From contig CBDCSZ010000051.1 in assembly GCA_965221935.1 (NCBI GenBank), positions 62,001-126,000 of the forward strand: 64,000 nt of DNA, written 5' to 3'. Shown in pieces: positions 8,640-16,564 of the stretch. Below the pieces are notes generated by a model, which saw nothing but the letters and a program-made list of their open reading frames with translations, ran no database searches and was not told the DNA's origin. Source of the DNA: JAPOXR01 sp965221935. GTDB lineage: Bacteria > Pseudomonadota > Alphaproteobacteria > Rhodobacterales > Rhodobacteraceae. The number at the start of each line of letters is the position of its first letter. Position 1 is the first letter of the stretch. The translations under genes were made by a program, and so were the position numbers.

Positions 8640-9767
8640 TCAGGTGGCCGGCCGCTCACCGAGAACCGGCAGGTCCTCGGGCGGAAAGCCGTGGGAGAGC
8701 AGCCGGAACCCGTCGTCGGTCACGACGAACAGATCCTCGACATGGTACAGCGACTGGCGTTTGCGGTCGACCATCACCGGCTCAATGTTGATCACCATGC
8801 CGCTTTCGATCACCGTTTTGTCGCCTGGGCGCAGCATCGGATTCTCGTGTAACTCCACTCCGAACGAATGCCCGATATGCGGCATGTGAAAGGGCAGCTG
8901 GCGTTTTTCGAACGCATCCCTGCAGATGAAAAAGAGTTCCTCGGCCGTGACGCCCGGTCTGGCCGCCCCGATCGTCTCTTTGTGGACCTGCACCAGTTTG
9001 CGGTAGATCTCGCGCTGTTCGGGCGTTGGATCTCCGGCAGAGTAGGTGCGCGCAAAGTCGCTGAAATAAGCTCCGTAGCTCCCGCCGGTGTCGAGCCGGA
9101 TGATGTCTCCGGGCTCCGTTATCCGGTCGCTTGCGGCGCCGTGGGCGAAAATTGACCGCGGGCCGGAGCCGAAGCACATGAACAGCACCGTGTCGGCGCC
9201 GTTTCGGGTCATGCCGTCGGCGATCTTTGCGGCGATGTCCTTCTCGGTGTCGCCTGTCCTGCTCGCTCCAATCGCGTCGAGGACGGCAGAATGGGTGCCT
9301 TTCGTTGCGCGCTCGAGGATGTCGATTTCGTCCGCGGATTTGATCGCGCGCACCTTGGCGATTGTCTGCGTCGTGTCGACCAGCTCAACGCCCGGAAGCA
9401 GCTCCTTCAGCCGGACGTGATCGTTGGCCGGCAGGTATTCCAAATCGATGCCGATGACGCCGCCGTCAATTCCACGCGTCTTGAGCGCCTCGACCAGCAT
9501 GTCGACCGGGCGGTGAACAAACTCTGTGTATTCGACGAGGTCATGGATCCAGCTCTCGTCCCGCATCGTCGCGGTCTCGATCGAGCAAATCACCGAGAAA
9601 GGCTCGCCGGCGCGCGGCAGCACCGCGAAAGCCTGGCGCGGTCGAATGGCTTCGACCGTTATGATAAACGCGCCCGACACATAGCCAAAGTTTTCCGGGC
9701 TCATGGCAATTACGGCGTCAAGGCCAGCGGTTTCCGGGATTGCTTTCAGGCGCTCCTGATCCGGCAT
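8640..9767 (-). CDS. M24 family metallopeptidase (Xaa-Pro peptidase type)
   Basis: A protein of 375 residues with the creatinase-like N-terminal domain and a C-terminal pita-bread M24 domain. The five metal ligands of true peptidases are present: two Asp in RLDTGGSYGAYFSDFARTY, His in PHIGHSFGVELHENP, and Glu in MVINIEPVM and YHVEDLFVV. It is therefore more likely a prolidase/aminopeptidase-P-like hydrolase than a metal-free creatinase. The ATG at 9767 is chosen because GGAGGAG lies six bases upstream; the GTG at 9782 precedes it. It is the first gene of the operon with dctPQM, suggesting that the imported solute is a peptide-like amide (inference). Confidence 0.88.
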   Translation of the reverse strand: MPDQERLKAIPETAGLDAVIAMSPENFGYVSGAFIITVEAIRPRQAFAVLPRAGEPFSVICSIETATMRDESWIHDLVEYTEFVHRPVDMLVEALKTRGIDGGVIGIDLEYLPANDHVRLKELLPGVELVDTTQTIAKVRAIKSADEIDILERATKGTHSAVLDAIGASRTGDTEKDIAAKIADGMTRNGADTVLFMCFGSGPRSIFAHGAASDRITEPGDIIRLDTGGSYGAYFSDFARTYSAGDPTPEQREIYRKLVQVHKETIGAARPGVTAEELFFICRDAFEKRQLPFHMPHIGHSFGVELHENPMLRPGDKTVIESGMVINIEPVMVDRKRQSLYHVEDLFVVTDDGFRLLSHGFPPEDLPVLGERPAT

Positions 9768-9867
9768 CTTGTTCTCCTCCACTCAGGTCTCGGCAGGACG
9801 GCATCGACCGTCCCCAACAATATATCCAAGGATGCGCGGCGCTGGAGATGGGGGCCGGGAAAGGCCC

Positions 9868-9886
9868 CATAAGCGTTAACTTGTTT
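9868..9886 (+). repeat. Left terminal inverted repeat of the IS231-like element
   Basis: Nineteen bases, CATAAGCGTTAACTTGTTT, exactly complementary to 15270-15288. The preceding 11 bases (9857-9867) are the left target-site duplication. Confidence 0.92.
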
Positions 9887-10339
9887 GACATAACCGGGCG
9901 CTCTGCTATTGTGCCGCATCGATGGTTTTGGGGAGCGGCGCGGCATGAAAGAGGACTGGGACCTGCTGCTGGGTTTTCTTCCGCCCGGCTGGGAGGCGCT
10001 GGCGGCGGAGTCGGGCGCGCTGAAGGGGCTGCGGAAGGACAAGTCGCCGGAAAATCTGCTCCGTGTGCTTCTGCTTCATCTTGGCTGCGGGCACTCTCTG
10101 CGTGAAACCGCTGTGCGGGCCCGCCGCGCCGGCCTTGCGGATCTGTCGTCGGTGGCGCTGATGAAGCGCCTCGCCAAGGCCGGTCCGTGGCTTCATTCGC
10201 TGTGCCGCGCGCTGTTCGAGGAGCGGGGCGGCGCGCTGTCCGGCTCCCCGGACGGCGGGTTCGAGGTCCGCCTGGTGGACGCGACGACGGTGAAGGAGCC
10301 GGGAAAGACGGGTTCGCTGTGGCGGCTCCACTACAGCGT

Positions 10340-10529
10340 GCGCCTGCCTTCCCTGGTCTGCGACCATTTCCGGCTGACGGAGACCGAGGGTCCGGGGACC
10401 GGCGAGTCGTTCCGGCAGTTCCCGGTGGAGCGCGGCGCCTGCCTTCCCTGGTCTGCGACCATTTCCGGCTGACGGAGACCGAGGGTCCGGGGACCGGCGA
10501 GTCGTTCCGGCAGTTCCCGGTGGAGCGCG
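10340..10529 (+). repeat. 95-bp tandem duplication inside the transposase
   Basis: Bases 10340-10434 are repeated identically at 10435-10529, and identity continues for three more bases. The unit length is not a multiple of three, so the duplication shifts the frame and ends the transposase shortly after (SATISG stop). Removing one unit restores continuous homologous sequence. Confidence 0.93.
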
Positions 10530-11549
10530 GCGACTGCCTGATCGGAGACCGCGGCTATTCGACCGCCGCCGGCATCGGGCATGTCGCGCGCTCCGGCGGC
10601 CATGCCTTGGTGCGTGTGAACACCGGTTCCCTTCGCCTCGCCGGTCCGGACGGCGGGAGCTTCGACCTGCTTGGCGCTGTCGCCGGGCTGGACCGTCCCG
10701 GCCATGCCTCGTCATGGCCGGCGGCGGCCCAATGGCATTTCATTAGGCCGGCATGATTTTGACGCCGTTCTGTCCGCGGCGGCAGTCATCTGATTCCACG
10801 CTCTTTTTCCGTCCGCTCCTTTTTTCCGGCTTCCGGGGTTGACACGGCTACACCGCCGCTGCATGTTAGGCGCGAATCAGACTGTCCCGCCGGGAGCGCA
10901 GCCATGGACCCGCGAATCGAGGCCCTCAAGTCCACCACTTTTTTCGGCCGGCGTTTCACACGGCGCCAGATCGCCGACATCGCAGAGACCGTCGCGATGC
11001 TCCCGAACGACAGCCGCAACGAGCTGTCGAAGACCATCTGCGAGCACCTGGGCTGGACCACGCCGAAAGGTGAATACCGCGTCTCGGCGTGCCTGCGTGT
11101 TCTCGAGCGCCTTGAGGAGTGCGGGATCCTGACCCTGCCGGAGAAGCGCGGCACGGCCGCGAAACAGCCGCCCGGGCCGATTGTCCATGTGCGGGCGTCC
11201 GACCCGCAGCCGGAGATCGCCTGCGGTCTCGCGGCCCTGGAGCCCCTGGCCCTGGAGGAGGCGGCGTCGCCGGAGGACGCCGCCCTGTGGAAAGCGCTCG
11301 TGGACCGCTGTCATTATCTCGGCTGTCCGCGGCCCTTCGGCCCGCACATCCGCTGGTTCGTCCGCGACCGGAGCGGGCGGCCGCTGGCCGTTCTGCTGTT
11401 CGAGGCGGCGGCGCGGGAGCTGCCGGCGAGGGACGAATGGATCGGCTGGAGCGCGGCTGACCGCGGCCGCCGCCTGCACCTTGCGGTGTCGAACAGCCGT
11501 ATGTGGACGCCCCCCTGAGCGCAACCGGGAATCTCAGAAACACAGGAAG

Positions 11550-11700
11550 CCTGCAGTCGGGCGCTGTCGTATGTCCGGCCTCTCAGATGCGGCGCTGTCG
11601 GCCGCGGGCCCGCATGGTGTTCGCGGACCGGATCCAAATCGCTTTCGCGGGCTCGAAGCCCTGCGGCTGTTCCTGGTTCTTCCGGCCCCGTCTTTCCGAC
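11550..11700 (-). ncRNA. Candidate bridge RNA / seekRNA of the IS1111-type element
   Basis: IS1111-type elements are known to encode a guide RNA in the non-coding DNA 3' of the transposase. Here CGGCTGTTC at 11664-11672 is the complement of the left target flank plus core (GAACAGCCG, 11491-11499). CGCTTTC at 11640-11646 equals the core plus right flank (CGCTTTC, 12938-12944). The two lie on opposite strands relative to the target and flank a hairpin GGGCT-CGA-AGCCC (11649-11661), the layout of a target-binding loop. CGTATGT at 11568-11574 matches the element's own circular end junction, a possible donor guide. The other donor guide is weak. Boundaries and transcript orientation are inferred. 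Confidence 0.6.
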
Positions 11701-11827
11701 TCTTGCCCCTGCGCTGTCCTTCGCTCCCGGCGCACAGTCCGGGGGCCGCCGGATCACGCCCCGGAGGGCGCGGCGGCCGTCCCGAATTCTCTCCTTCCTC
11801 AGTTTCCTCTTTCTCTCCAGGCGCCCG

Positions 11828-12847
11828 TCACGCCGCCGCGTCAGCCCGGTAAGTGTCGCTCCGCACGGAAAGCGCCCAGATGATCCGGGCCATCTTGTTC
11901 GCCAAGGCCACCGCGGCCACCTTGAACGGCTTCTCCTCAACCATCCTCCGCAGCCAGGGATCCGCGATCTCACGGCCCCTCCTGTGCCGCAGCACGGCGA
12001 CCGCCCCTTGAACCAGCAGGCTCCTGATGTCGCGCTGCCCCATCTTCGTGATCCGCCCGAGCCTCTGCCGGCCGGCGGTCGAATGCTGACGCGGCGTCAG
12101 CCCCGTCCAGGCGGCGAAGTCCCTGCCGCGTCTGAAGCTCTCCATCGGCGGCGCGAACGCGTGCACCGCCATCGCGCAGACCGGCCCGATCCCGGGGATT
12201 GTCATCAGGTTCCGGATGTCCTCCCGCTCCCGCGAGCGCCGCTTCAGCTCGCGGTCCAGCTCCGCGATCCGCCCGCTCAGGGCGCCGGTCTGCTCAAACA
12301 GCATCTCCGCGGACTGCCGAACCAGCTCCGGAACCCCTTCGGCGGCCTTCTCCAGCTCGGCTCTCAGAGCCTCCACATTGGCCACGCCGCGGGCCGACAC
12401 CAGGCCGAACTCCGCCAGATGGCCGCGCAGAGCGTTCACGGTCTGCGTGCGCTGCCGCACGAAAAGAGCGCGGGTCCGGAACAGCATCGCGTCGGCCTGG
12501 GCCGCTTCCGGCTTCACCGCCACGAACCGCATGGTCGGCCGCTGCGCCGCCTCCACGATCGCCGCCGCGTCGTTCGCGTCGCTCTTCTGCCGCTTGACGA
12601 AGGGCTTCACATACACCGGCGGGATCAGCCTGCACTCATGTCCCTTGGCGATGATCTGACGGCCCCAGTGGTGAGCGCCGCCGCACGCCTCCATCACCAC
12701 CAGGCACGGCGGCAGATCCTCGAGGAACGGCAGGAACCCGCTCCGCGACAGCTTCTTCACAAAAACCGGCCGGCCGGAAGCCGTCGATCCGTGCAATTGA
12801 AAAACCCTCTTTGAAATGTCGACACCGACTATGCTGACCTTTTCCAT
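11828..12847 (-). CDS. IS110-family (IS1111-type) DEDD recombinase/transposase
   Basis: A 339-residue protein. The N-terminal RuvC-like DEDD domain begins VSIVGVDISKRVFQLHG (first Asp) and continues with VVMEACGGAHHW (Glu) and KSDANDAAAIVEA (paired Asp). The C-terminal Tnp2 domain contains IPGIGPVCAMAVHAF, FRRGRDFAAWTGLTPRQHSTAGR and LGRITKMGQRDIRSLLVQGA, where the nucleophilic Ser lies in this family. The ATG at 12847 follows GGAAGC. A much longer open frame continues upstream but is only the antisense of the host element. Confidence 0.95.
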   Translation of the reverse strand: MEKVSIVGVDISKRVFQLHGSTASGRPVFVKKLSRSGFLPFLEDLPPCLVVMEACGGAHHWGRQIIAKGHECRLIPPVYVKPFVKRQKSDANDAAAIVEAAQRPTMRFVAVKPEAAQADAMLFRTRALFVRQRTQTVNALRGHLAEFGLVSARGVANVEALRAELEKAAEGVPELVRQSAEMLFEQTGALSGRIAELDRELKRRSREREDIRNLMTIPGIGPVCAMAVHAFAPPMESFRRGRDFAAWTGLTPRQHSTAGRQRLGRITKMGQRDIRSLLVQGAVAVLRHRRGREIADPWLRRMVEEKPFKVAAVALANKMARIIWALSVRSDTYRADAAA

Positions 12848-14644
12848 GGACGCTTCCTTTCGCGTTTCAGACGCACACAAGCGTGCGTTCTTATTCTGGC
12901 GCATCATGACGCCGCAGATCGGGGGCGTCCACTCCATCGCTTTCTCGTGCTGCCGTGGGTCCGCGTCGACAATCTGGCGTCGAAGGCGCTGGCGCTGGCC
13001 CTGCGCGGGCTTGCGGAACGCTGGGAGGCGAACCACGGCTGCCGCCCGGTCCTCTGCGAGACCTTCATCGACCCGACCCGCTTCGACGGCGCCTGCTACA
13101 AGGCCGCCAACTGGGAGACGATCGGCATGACGGCCGGAAAGCGCAGCGGGCGCGGCGCCAAGCCGGCCAAGGAGATTCTGGTCCGGCCGCTGGACCCGGA
13201 GTTCCGCGCGGTCCTGAAGGGGGAGACGACACCCGGGCCGCGGCCGAAACGCCGCTCTCCCGCCGCCTTTGACCACGGCTTCGCCGCGATGTGGTCCCGG
13301 ATCGCCGACGCGGCCGCCGACATCGCCGCGCGCCGCGACGAGACATGGATAAAGCGGCGGCGGACGCTTAACACCCTGATTATTATGCTTTTCGTGTTCC
13401 GCCTGGCACTGTCGCGCGGTCGGAAAGGCTACACAACCGTGACCGCCGAGCTGTGGGACCAGTGCCGCCGCCTCGGCGTCGCGCTGCCGCAGCCGGAGCC
13501 GGTGGCCATCTCCTCGATCGCCAAGGCCCGGGCCCGCGTGCACGAGGACGTGTTCCGCGAGCTGCACCGCGAGATCCTCGCCCACGACACCCACGGCCCG
13601 GACTGGAACGGGCGCCGGACCTTCGCCGTCGACGGCTCCAAGATCAACCTGCCGCGGCCGCTCGCCGAGGCCGGATACCCGCTCCCGAGCGGCGGCGCCC
13701 ACTATCCGCAGGGGCTGCTGTCCTGTCTTTACCGCCTCGACAGCCGCATGCCGGTCGACTTCACCCTCACGTCCGGCGCCGACGAGCGCGCCGCCGCGCG
13801 CGCCCATCTCGGCGCCCTCTCGCCCGGCGACGTCGTCGTCTTCGACCGCGGATACTTCTCCTTCGTCCTGCTCCGCGACATGACGGCGCGGGGACTGCAC
13901 CCGGTGTTCCGCATCCAGCGCAACTCCGCAGCCGGGTTCGACAGGTTCCGCGACGGGGACCGCGACGACGCCCTCGTCAGGATCACCCCGGGCAAAAACG
14001 CCCTGCGCAGGCTGAAGGCCGCGGGCATCCCGGAGCCGTCCTCCCCGATTGTCCTGCGCCTGGTCCGATACGACATCGGAGAAAGCCGCTATGTGCTCGC
14101 CACGACCCTCGCCGATACGGAGCGATACAGCCGGAAAGACCTCTCGGAACTCTATCACGGGCGCTGGTCGATCGAGGAGCTGTTCAAGATATCCAAGACA
14201 ACCCTCGCGGTGGAGGAGTTCCACGGCAGAAGCGAGCGCGGCGTCCGCCAGGAGCTCTACGCCCACTTCAACCTGATCGCCATGGCGCGCCTGTTCACGA
14301 ACCGCGGAGACGCCGCGCTGGACGAAGCGCACGAAGGCGATCTGCCGAAGATGCGGACGAACTTCACAAACGCGCTGGCCATGCTGGCCGGCAGTCTCGA
14401 GGAGCTGATCCTGACGCAGACGTCGGCGCTGGCCGACGCCGTGAGCCGCGTGGCGACCTCGGTCCTCGCGGCCCGGGCGCGGCTGCGGCCGGGACGGTCA
14501 TTCCCGCGCCGGTCCCAAAAACCCGTCGGAAAGTGGCAGCGGAGACGACACCAGACCGCGTGACCTGAAACCGAACCTTGCCGGAAAAGGGGCGAAGCCG
14601 CTCCGGAAATGGCGCGCCCCCTTAAGGAAATGACGCCGAATCGT

Positions 14645-14661
14645 TAAGGAAATGCCATTGG
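14645..14661 (-). repeat. Right terminal repeat of DruA-transposase element copy 1
   Basis: Reads CCAATGGCATTTCCTTA on the minus strand, 16 of 17 identical to the left end at 10729-10745. It is followed by the GCGGCGGC duplication. A second GGAAATGACG/TTAAGGAAATG motif lies just inside (about 14620-14650). Confidence 0.85.
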
Positions 14662-15269
14662 GCGGCGGCCGGCGGCGGTTCCGTCCCTTTGGCGCCCGGG
14701 CGGGTCTGCGCGGTCCGGAAGTCGGACGCGGCCATCGATCTCGCGCACAGGAAGCTGCTCCGGAAGGCGTCCAGAAAAGGCACGGTCCCCAAGCCGCAGT
14801 CGCTGGAGTTCGCCAAGTATGTGATCGTGTTCACGACCCTCCCCGAGGCCGGCTTCACGCCGGAGGAGGTTCTGGACTGGTACCGTCTGAGGTGGCAGGT
14901 GGAGCTGGTGTTCAAGCGTTTCAAGTCGGCCGCGCAGCTCGGGCACCTTCCCAAGCGAGACGGCGAGAGTTCAAGGGCGTGGCTTTACGGCAAGCTCTTC
15001 ACCGCCCTGCTCGCCGAAAAGCTGATCGCCCACGCGAGCGCCGTTTCCCCCTGGGGATACGACCTCCCCGCCCGGCCGCGTCGGCAGCAGGTGGCGTGAG
15101 TTCAAGCTCATGTTCAACCAGGTCCGCCGAACGATCGAGCCCGGCATTCCCCTGCCCGAGCTCCTGGCGGACTGGCCCGCGATATCCCGTGGCCTCTCGG
15201 AGCCGCCGCGAAAACGCCGTCCGCAAATGGAAAGATACTTCCCGATCGGAATGAAGACAGAGGAACAGA

Positions 15270-15288
15270 AAACAAGTTAACGCTTATG
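15270..15288 (-). repeat. Right terminal inverted repeat of the IS231-like element
   Basis: Exact complement of the 19-bp left end. It starts eight bases before the transposase stop codon and is followed by the right target duplication at 15289-15299. Confidence 0.92.
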
Positions 15289-15540
15289 GGGAAAGGCCCC
15301 GCCTTCCACAGCAGACACGTCAGCGCGCAATCCCTCCTCCGCCGCGTCCGCATCCGGCGGCCCGCGCTAATCGGGGCCGCGGGCCGTGTGCGCAGATTTT
15401 ATGGGGACTGAAACTCTTCGATGGCCGGCCGGTCCGCCGATGATCGGCGGATCTCCGAACATCGCCAGTCCATCCCTGCACACGCGACGCGTCCGCTGGA
15501 CGCTACGAATTAACCTGAACTTCACGGGCGCGAAACAAAG

Positions 15541-15566
15541 AAAAGCCCCGGCGGCGCGGGGCTTTT
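15541..15566. terminator. Bidirectional hairpin terminator
   Basis: The stem AAAAGCCCCG pairs with CGGGGCTTTT around a short GC loop, giving a T-run on either strand. It lies about 20 bases past the end of the IS1634 transposase and would stop its transcript and incoming plus-strand transcription. Confidence 0.85.
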
Positions 15567-16464
15567 CGGTGAACCGCGGGTGCGCCTATCTTGGAAACAT
15601 TTTCTGCGGATCCGCGCCCAGCAGCTCGAAGGCGCGCCGCTGGAGCGGCGTGCGCTGGGCGAGGACCGGGATCTCGTGGGCCGATTCCCGGGACAGGACC
15701 ATCCAGTTCATGGTGACGGTTCCGAGATCGGCGAGCAGCGTGGAGAAGCTGTGCGCGGGGAGGCCGTCAGGCGTTCTTTTCGACGCCGCCTTGGCTTTCG
15801 CCGCATCGGAGACCTCCGCCGGCGCCACCGGCGAGTCCCGCTCCTCCCGCGCCCTGTCCCGGTCATGGTCCTCGAAGAGCAGCGGCGCCAGCGCCCGGCG
15901 CATGTGCCATTCCACATAGAGGGCCAGCATGCAGAGGAACACATGCGCCCGCACACGGTCTTCGGTGCAGACATGGACCGGGCGGATCCCGAGATCGCTT
16001 TTCGCCATGCGGAACGCCCGCTCCACACGTGAGAGCGATTTATACGCGGTGACCGCGTCGCCGGCGCCGATGGCGTCTTTGTCAAGGCTTGTCCGGATGA
16101 CATAGATCCCGTCAAGGGCGGCCTCGGCGGCGATCTTCTCCTCCCGCCGGCGGAAGGCCAGGCTGTCGCCGGTGACGGTGATCTCGAAATGCTTCTCCAC
16201 CTTCCGCCGGTTCGCGACCCTTCCGACCCGGTGTCCGATTCCGGCGGCTCCCCTGAGGGTTCCGGCGCGGACCGAGGCCGATATTCTCTCCAGCTCTGCT
16301 TCGGTCGCGGCCAGCAGCTCCTCCCGCCTCCGCCGCCTTTCCTCCCTCAGCCTGGGGTTGAGGCAGACCATCAGCCGCTCGCCGGGACAGTCCGGAGAGG
16401 TGATCTCGGCCACCGCGTCATCCGCCAGCTCTCCGGGTTTCAGAGGGGCCGGTCCGCCGCCCGG

Positions 16465-16480
16465 CCAATGGCATTCGGAT
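16465..16480 (+). repeat. Left terminal inverted repeat of DruA-transposase element copy 2
   Basis: CCAATGGCATTCGGAT, exactly complementary to 18904-18919. The motif TTCGGATAA recurs a few bases inward (about 16494-16502), a possible second binding site. Confidence 0.9.
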
Positions 16481-16503
16481 AACATTTTTTCCGTTCGGAT
16501 AAG

Positions 16504-16547
16504 AAAACCCCCGCGCTTCGGGCTTTTTGCCGGAAGCGGGGGGTTTT
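16504..16547. terminator. Hairpin terminator at the end of the fusion gene
   Basis: AAAACCCCC-GC-CTTC-GGC pairs with GCC-GAAGC-GGGGGGTTTT around a TTTTT loop, with a T-run on both strands. It lies 18 bases past the fusion gene's stop and separates it from the interrupted IS1634 gene. Confidence 0.82.
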
Positions 16548-16564
16548 CTGGCGGTCTGGTTCTG

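Larger units (their letters stand above)
11500..12939 (-). mobile_element. IS110-family element of the IS1111 type
   Basis: Comparison with the uninterrupted homologue fixes the insertion at 1,440 bp. The termini are TATGTGGACGCCCCC (11500-11514) and GGGGGCGTCCACTCCAT plus CG (to 12939). They contain subterminal inverted repeats GGACGCCCCC/GGGGGCGTCC typical of the IS1111 subgroup, without true terminal repeats. The dinucleotide CG occurs on both sides, consistent with a 2-bp core exchanged during recombination. The transposase gene is intact, and 328 bp of non-coding DNA lie at its 3' side. The element looks potentially active. Confidence 0.9.
10904..14563 (+). pseudogene. DruA-like (DUF4338) plus IS4-type transposase fusion, interrupted by IS1111-type element
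   Basis: Bases 10904-11499 encode the N-terminal part (MDPRIEALKSTTFFGRRF and onward) and 12940-14563 the rest. Removing exactly 11500-12939 joins NSR to FLVLPWV in frame and gives 739 residues, matching the intact copy (VVNSRFLVFPWV). Residues about 1-300 resemble DUF4338 of DruA: DRCHYLGCPRPFG, RDEWIGW, CETFIDPTRFDGACYKAANW. Residues about 340-700 are a DDE transposase: FAVDGSKI, VFDRGYFS, and YHGRWSIEELFKISK (Y-R-E-K). No other lesion was found, so the gene was probably functional before the IS1111-type insertion. Confidence 0.87.
10729..14661 (+). mobile_element. DruA-like/IS4 fusion element, copy 1
   Basis: The ends read CCAATGGCATTTCATTA (10729-10745) and, complemented, CCAATGGCATTTCCTTA (14645-14661). 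The flanks are an 8-bp duplication GCGGCGGC (10721-10728 and 14662-14669). The same end motif and an 8-bp duplication define copy 2 at 16465-18919. The element sits inside the transposase gene of the IS231-like element and carries one gene, a DUF4338-transposase fusion, itself interrupted by an IS1111-type element. Without that insertion it is 2,493 bp. Confidence 0.88.
9945..15280 (+). pseudogene. IS4-family transposase, split and frameshifted
   Basis: The 5' part (9945-10720) encodes an N-terminal domain and the first catalytic Asp in VRLVDATTVKEPGKTGS. After a 95-bp tandem duplication shifts the frame, the second Asp appears in GDCLIGDRGYST. The 3' part (14670-15280) holds the Y-R-E-K signature in YRLRWQVELVFKRFKS. 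Together these are the DDE residues of the IS4 family. A further frameshift lies near 15080: a stop follows RRQQVA, while homologous-looking sequence (FKLMFNQVRRTIEPG) continues in another frame to TAA at 15278-15280. The insertion of the DruA-type element at 10729 separates the halves. Confidence 0.85.
9868..15288 (+). mobile_element. IS4-family (IS231-like) insertion sequence, carrying two nested elements
   Basis: The ends are perfect 19-bp inverted repeats (CATAAGCGTTAACTTGTTT at 9868-9886 and its complement at 15270-15288). They are flanked by an 11-bp direct repeat GGGAAAGGCCC (9857-9867 and 15289-15299). The target fits GGGN5CCC, the consensus reported for IS231. Without the inserted DNA and one internal 95-bp duplication the element would be about 1.39 kb. 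Its transposase gene is broken by the nested element and by frameshifts, so the copy cannot move on its own. Confidence 0.9.

Noticed and set aside
8640..9767. M24 protein as creatinase, given sarcosine oxidase at the window end
   Set aside because: All five metal-ligand residues of M24 peptidases are present, whereas creatinases lack them; the two loci are also 53 kb apart.
5806..9782. Reading the pepM24-dctPQM operon as mobile cargo
   Set aside because: No flanking repeats enclose it; the nearest IS end at 9868 faces away and has its own target duplication.
12848..14332. Upstream extension of the IS1111-type transposase frame to over 800 codons
   Set aside because: The extra part is antisense to the fusion gene of the host element; the family start MEKVSIVGVD lies at 12847.
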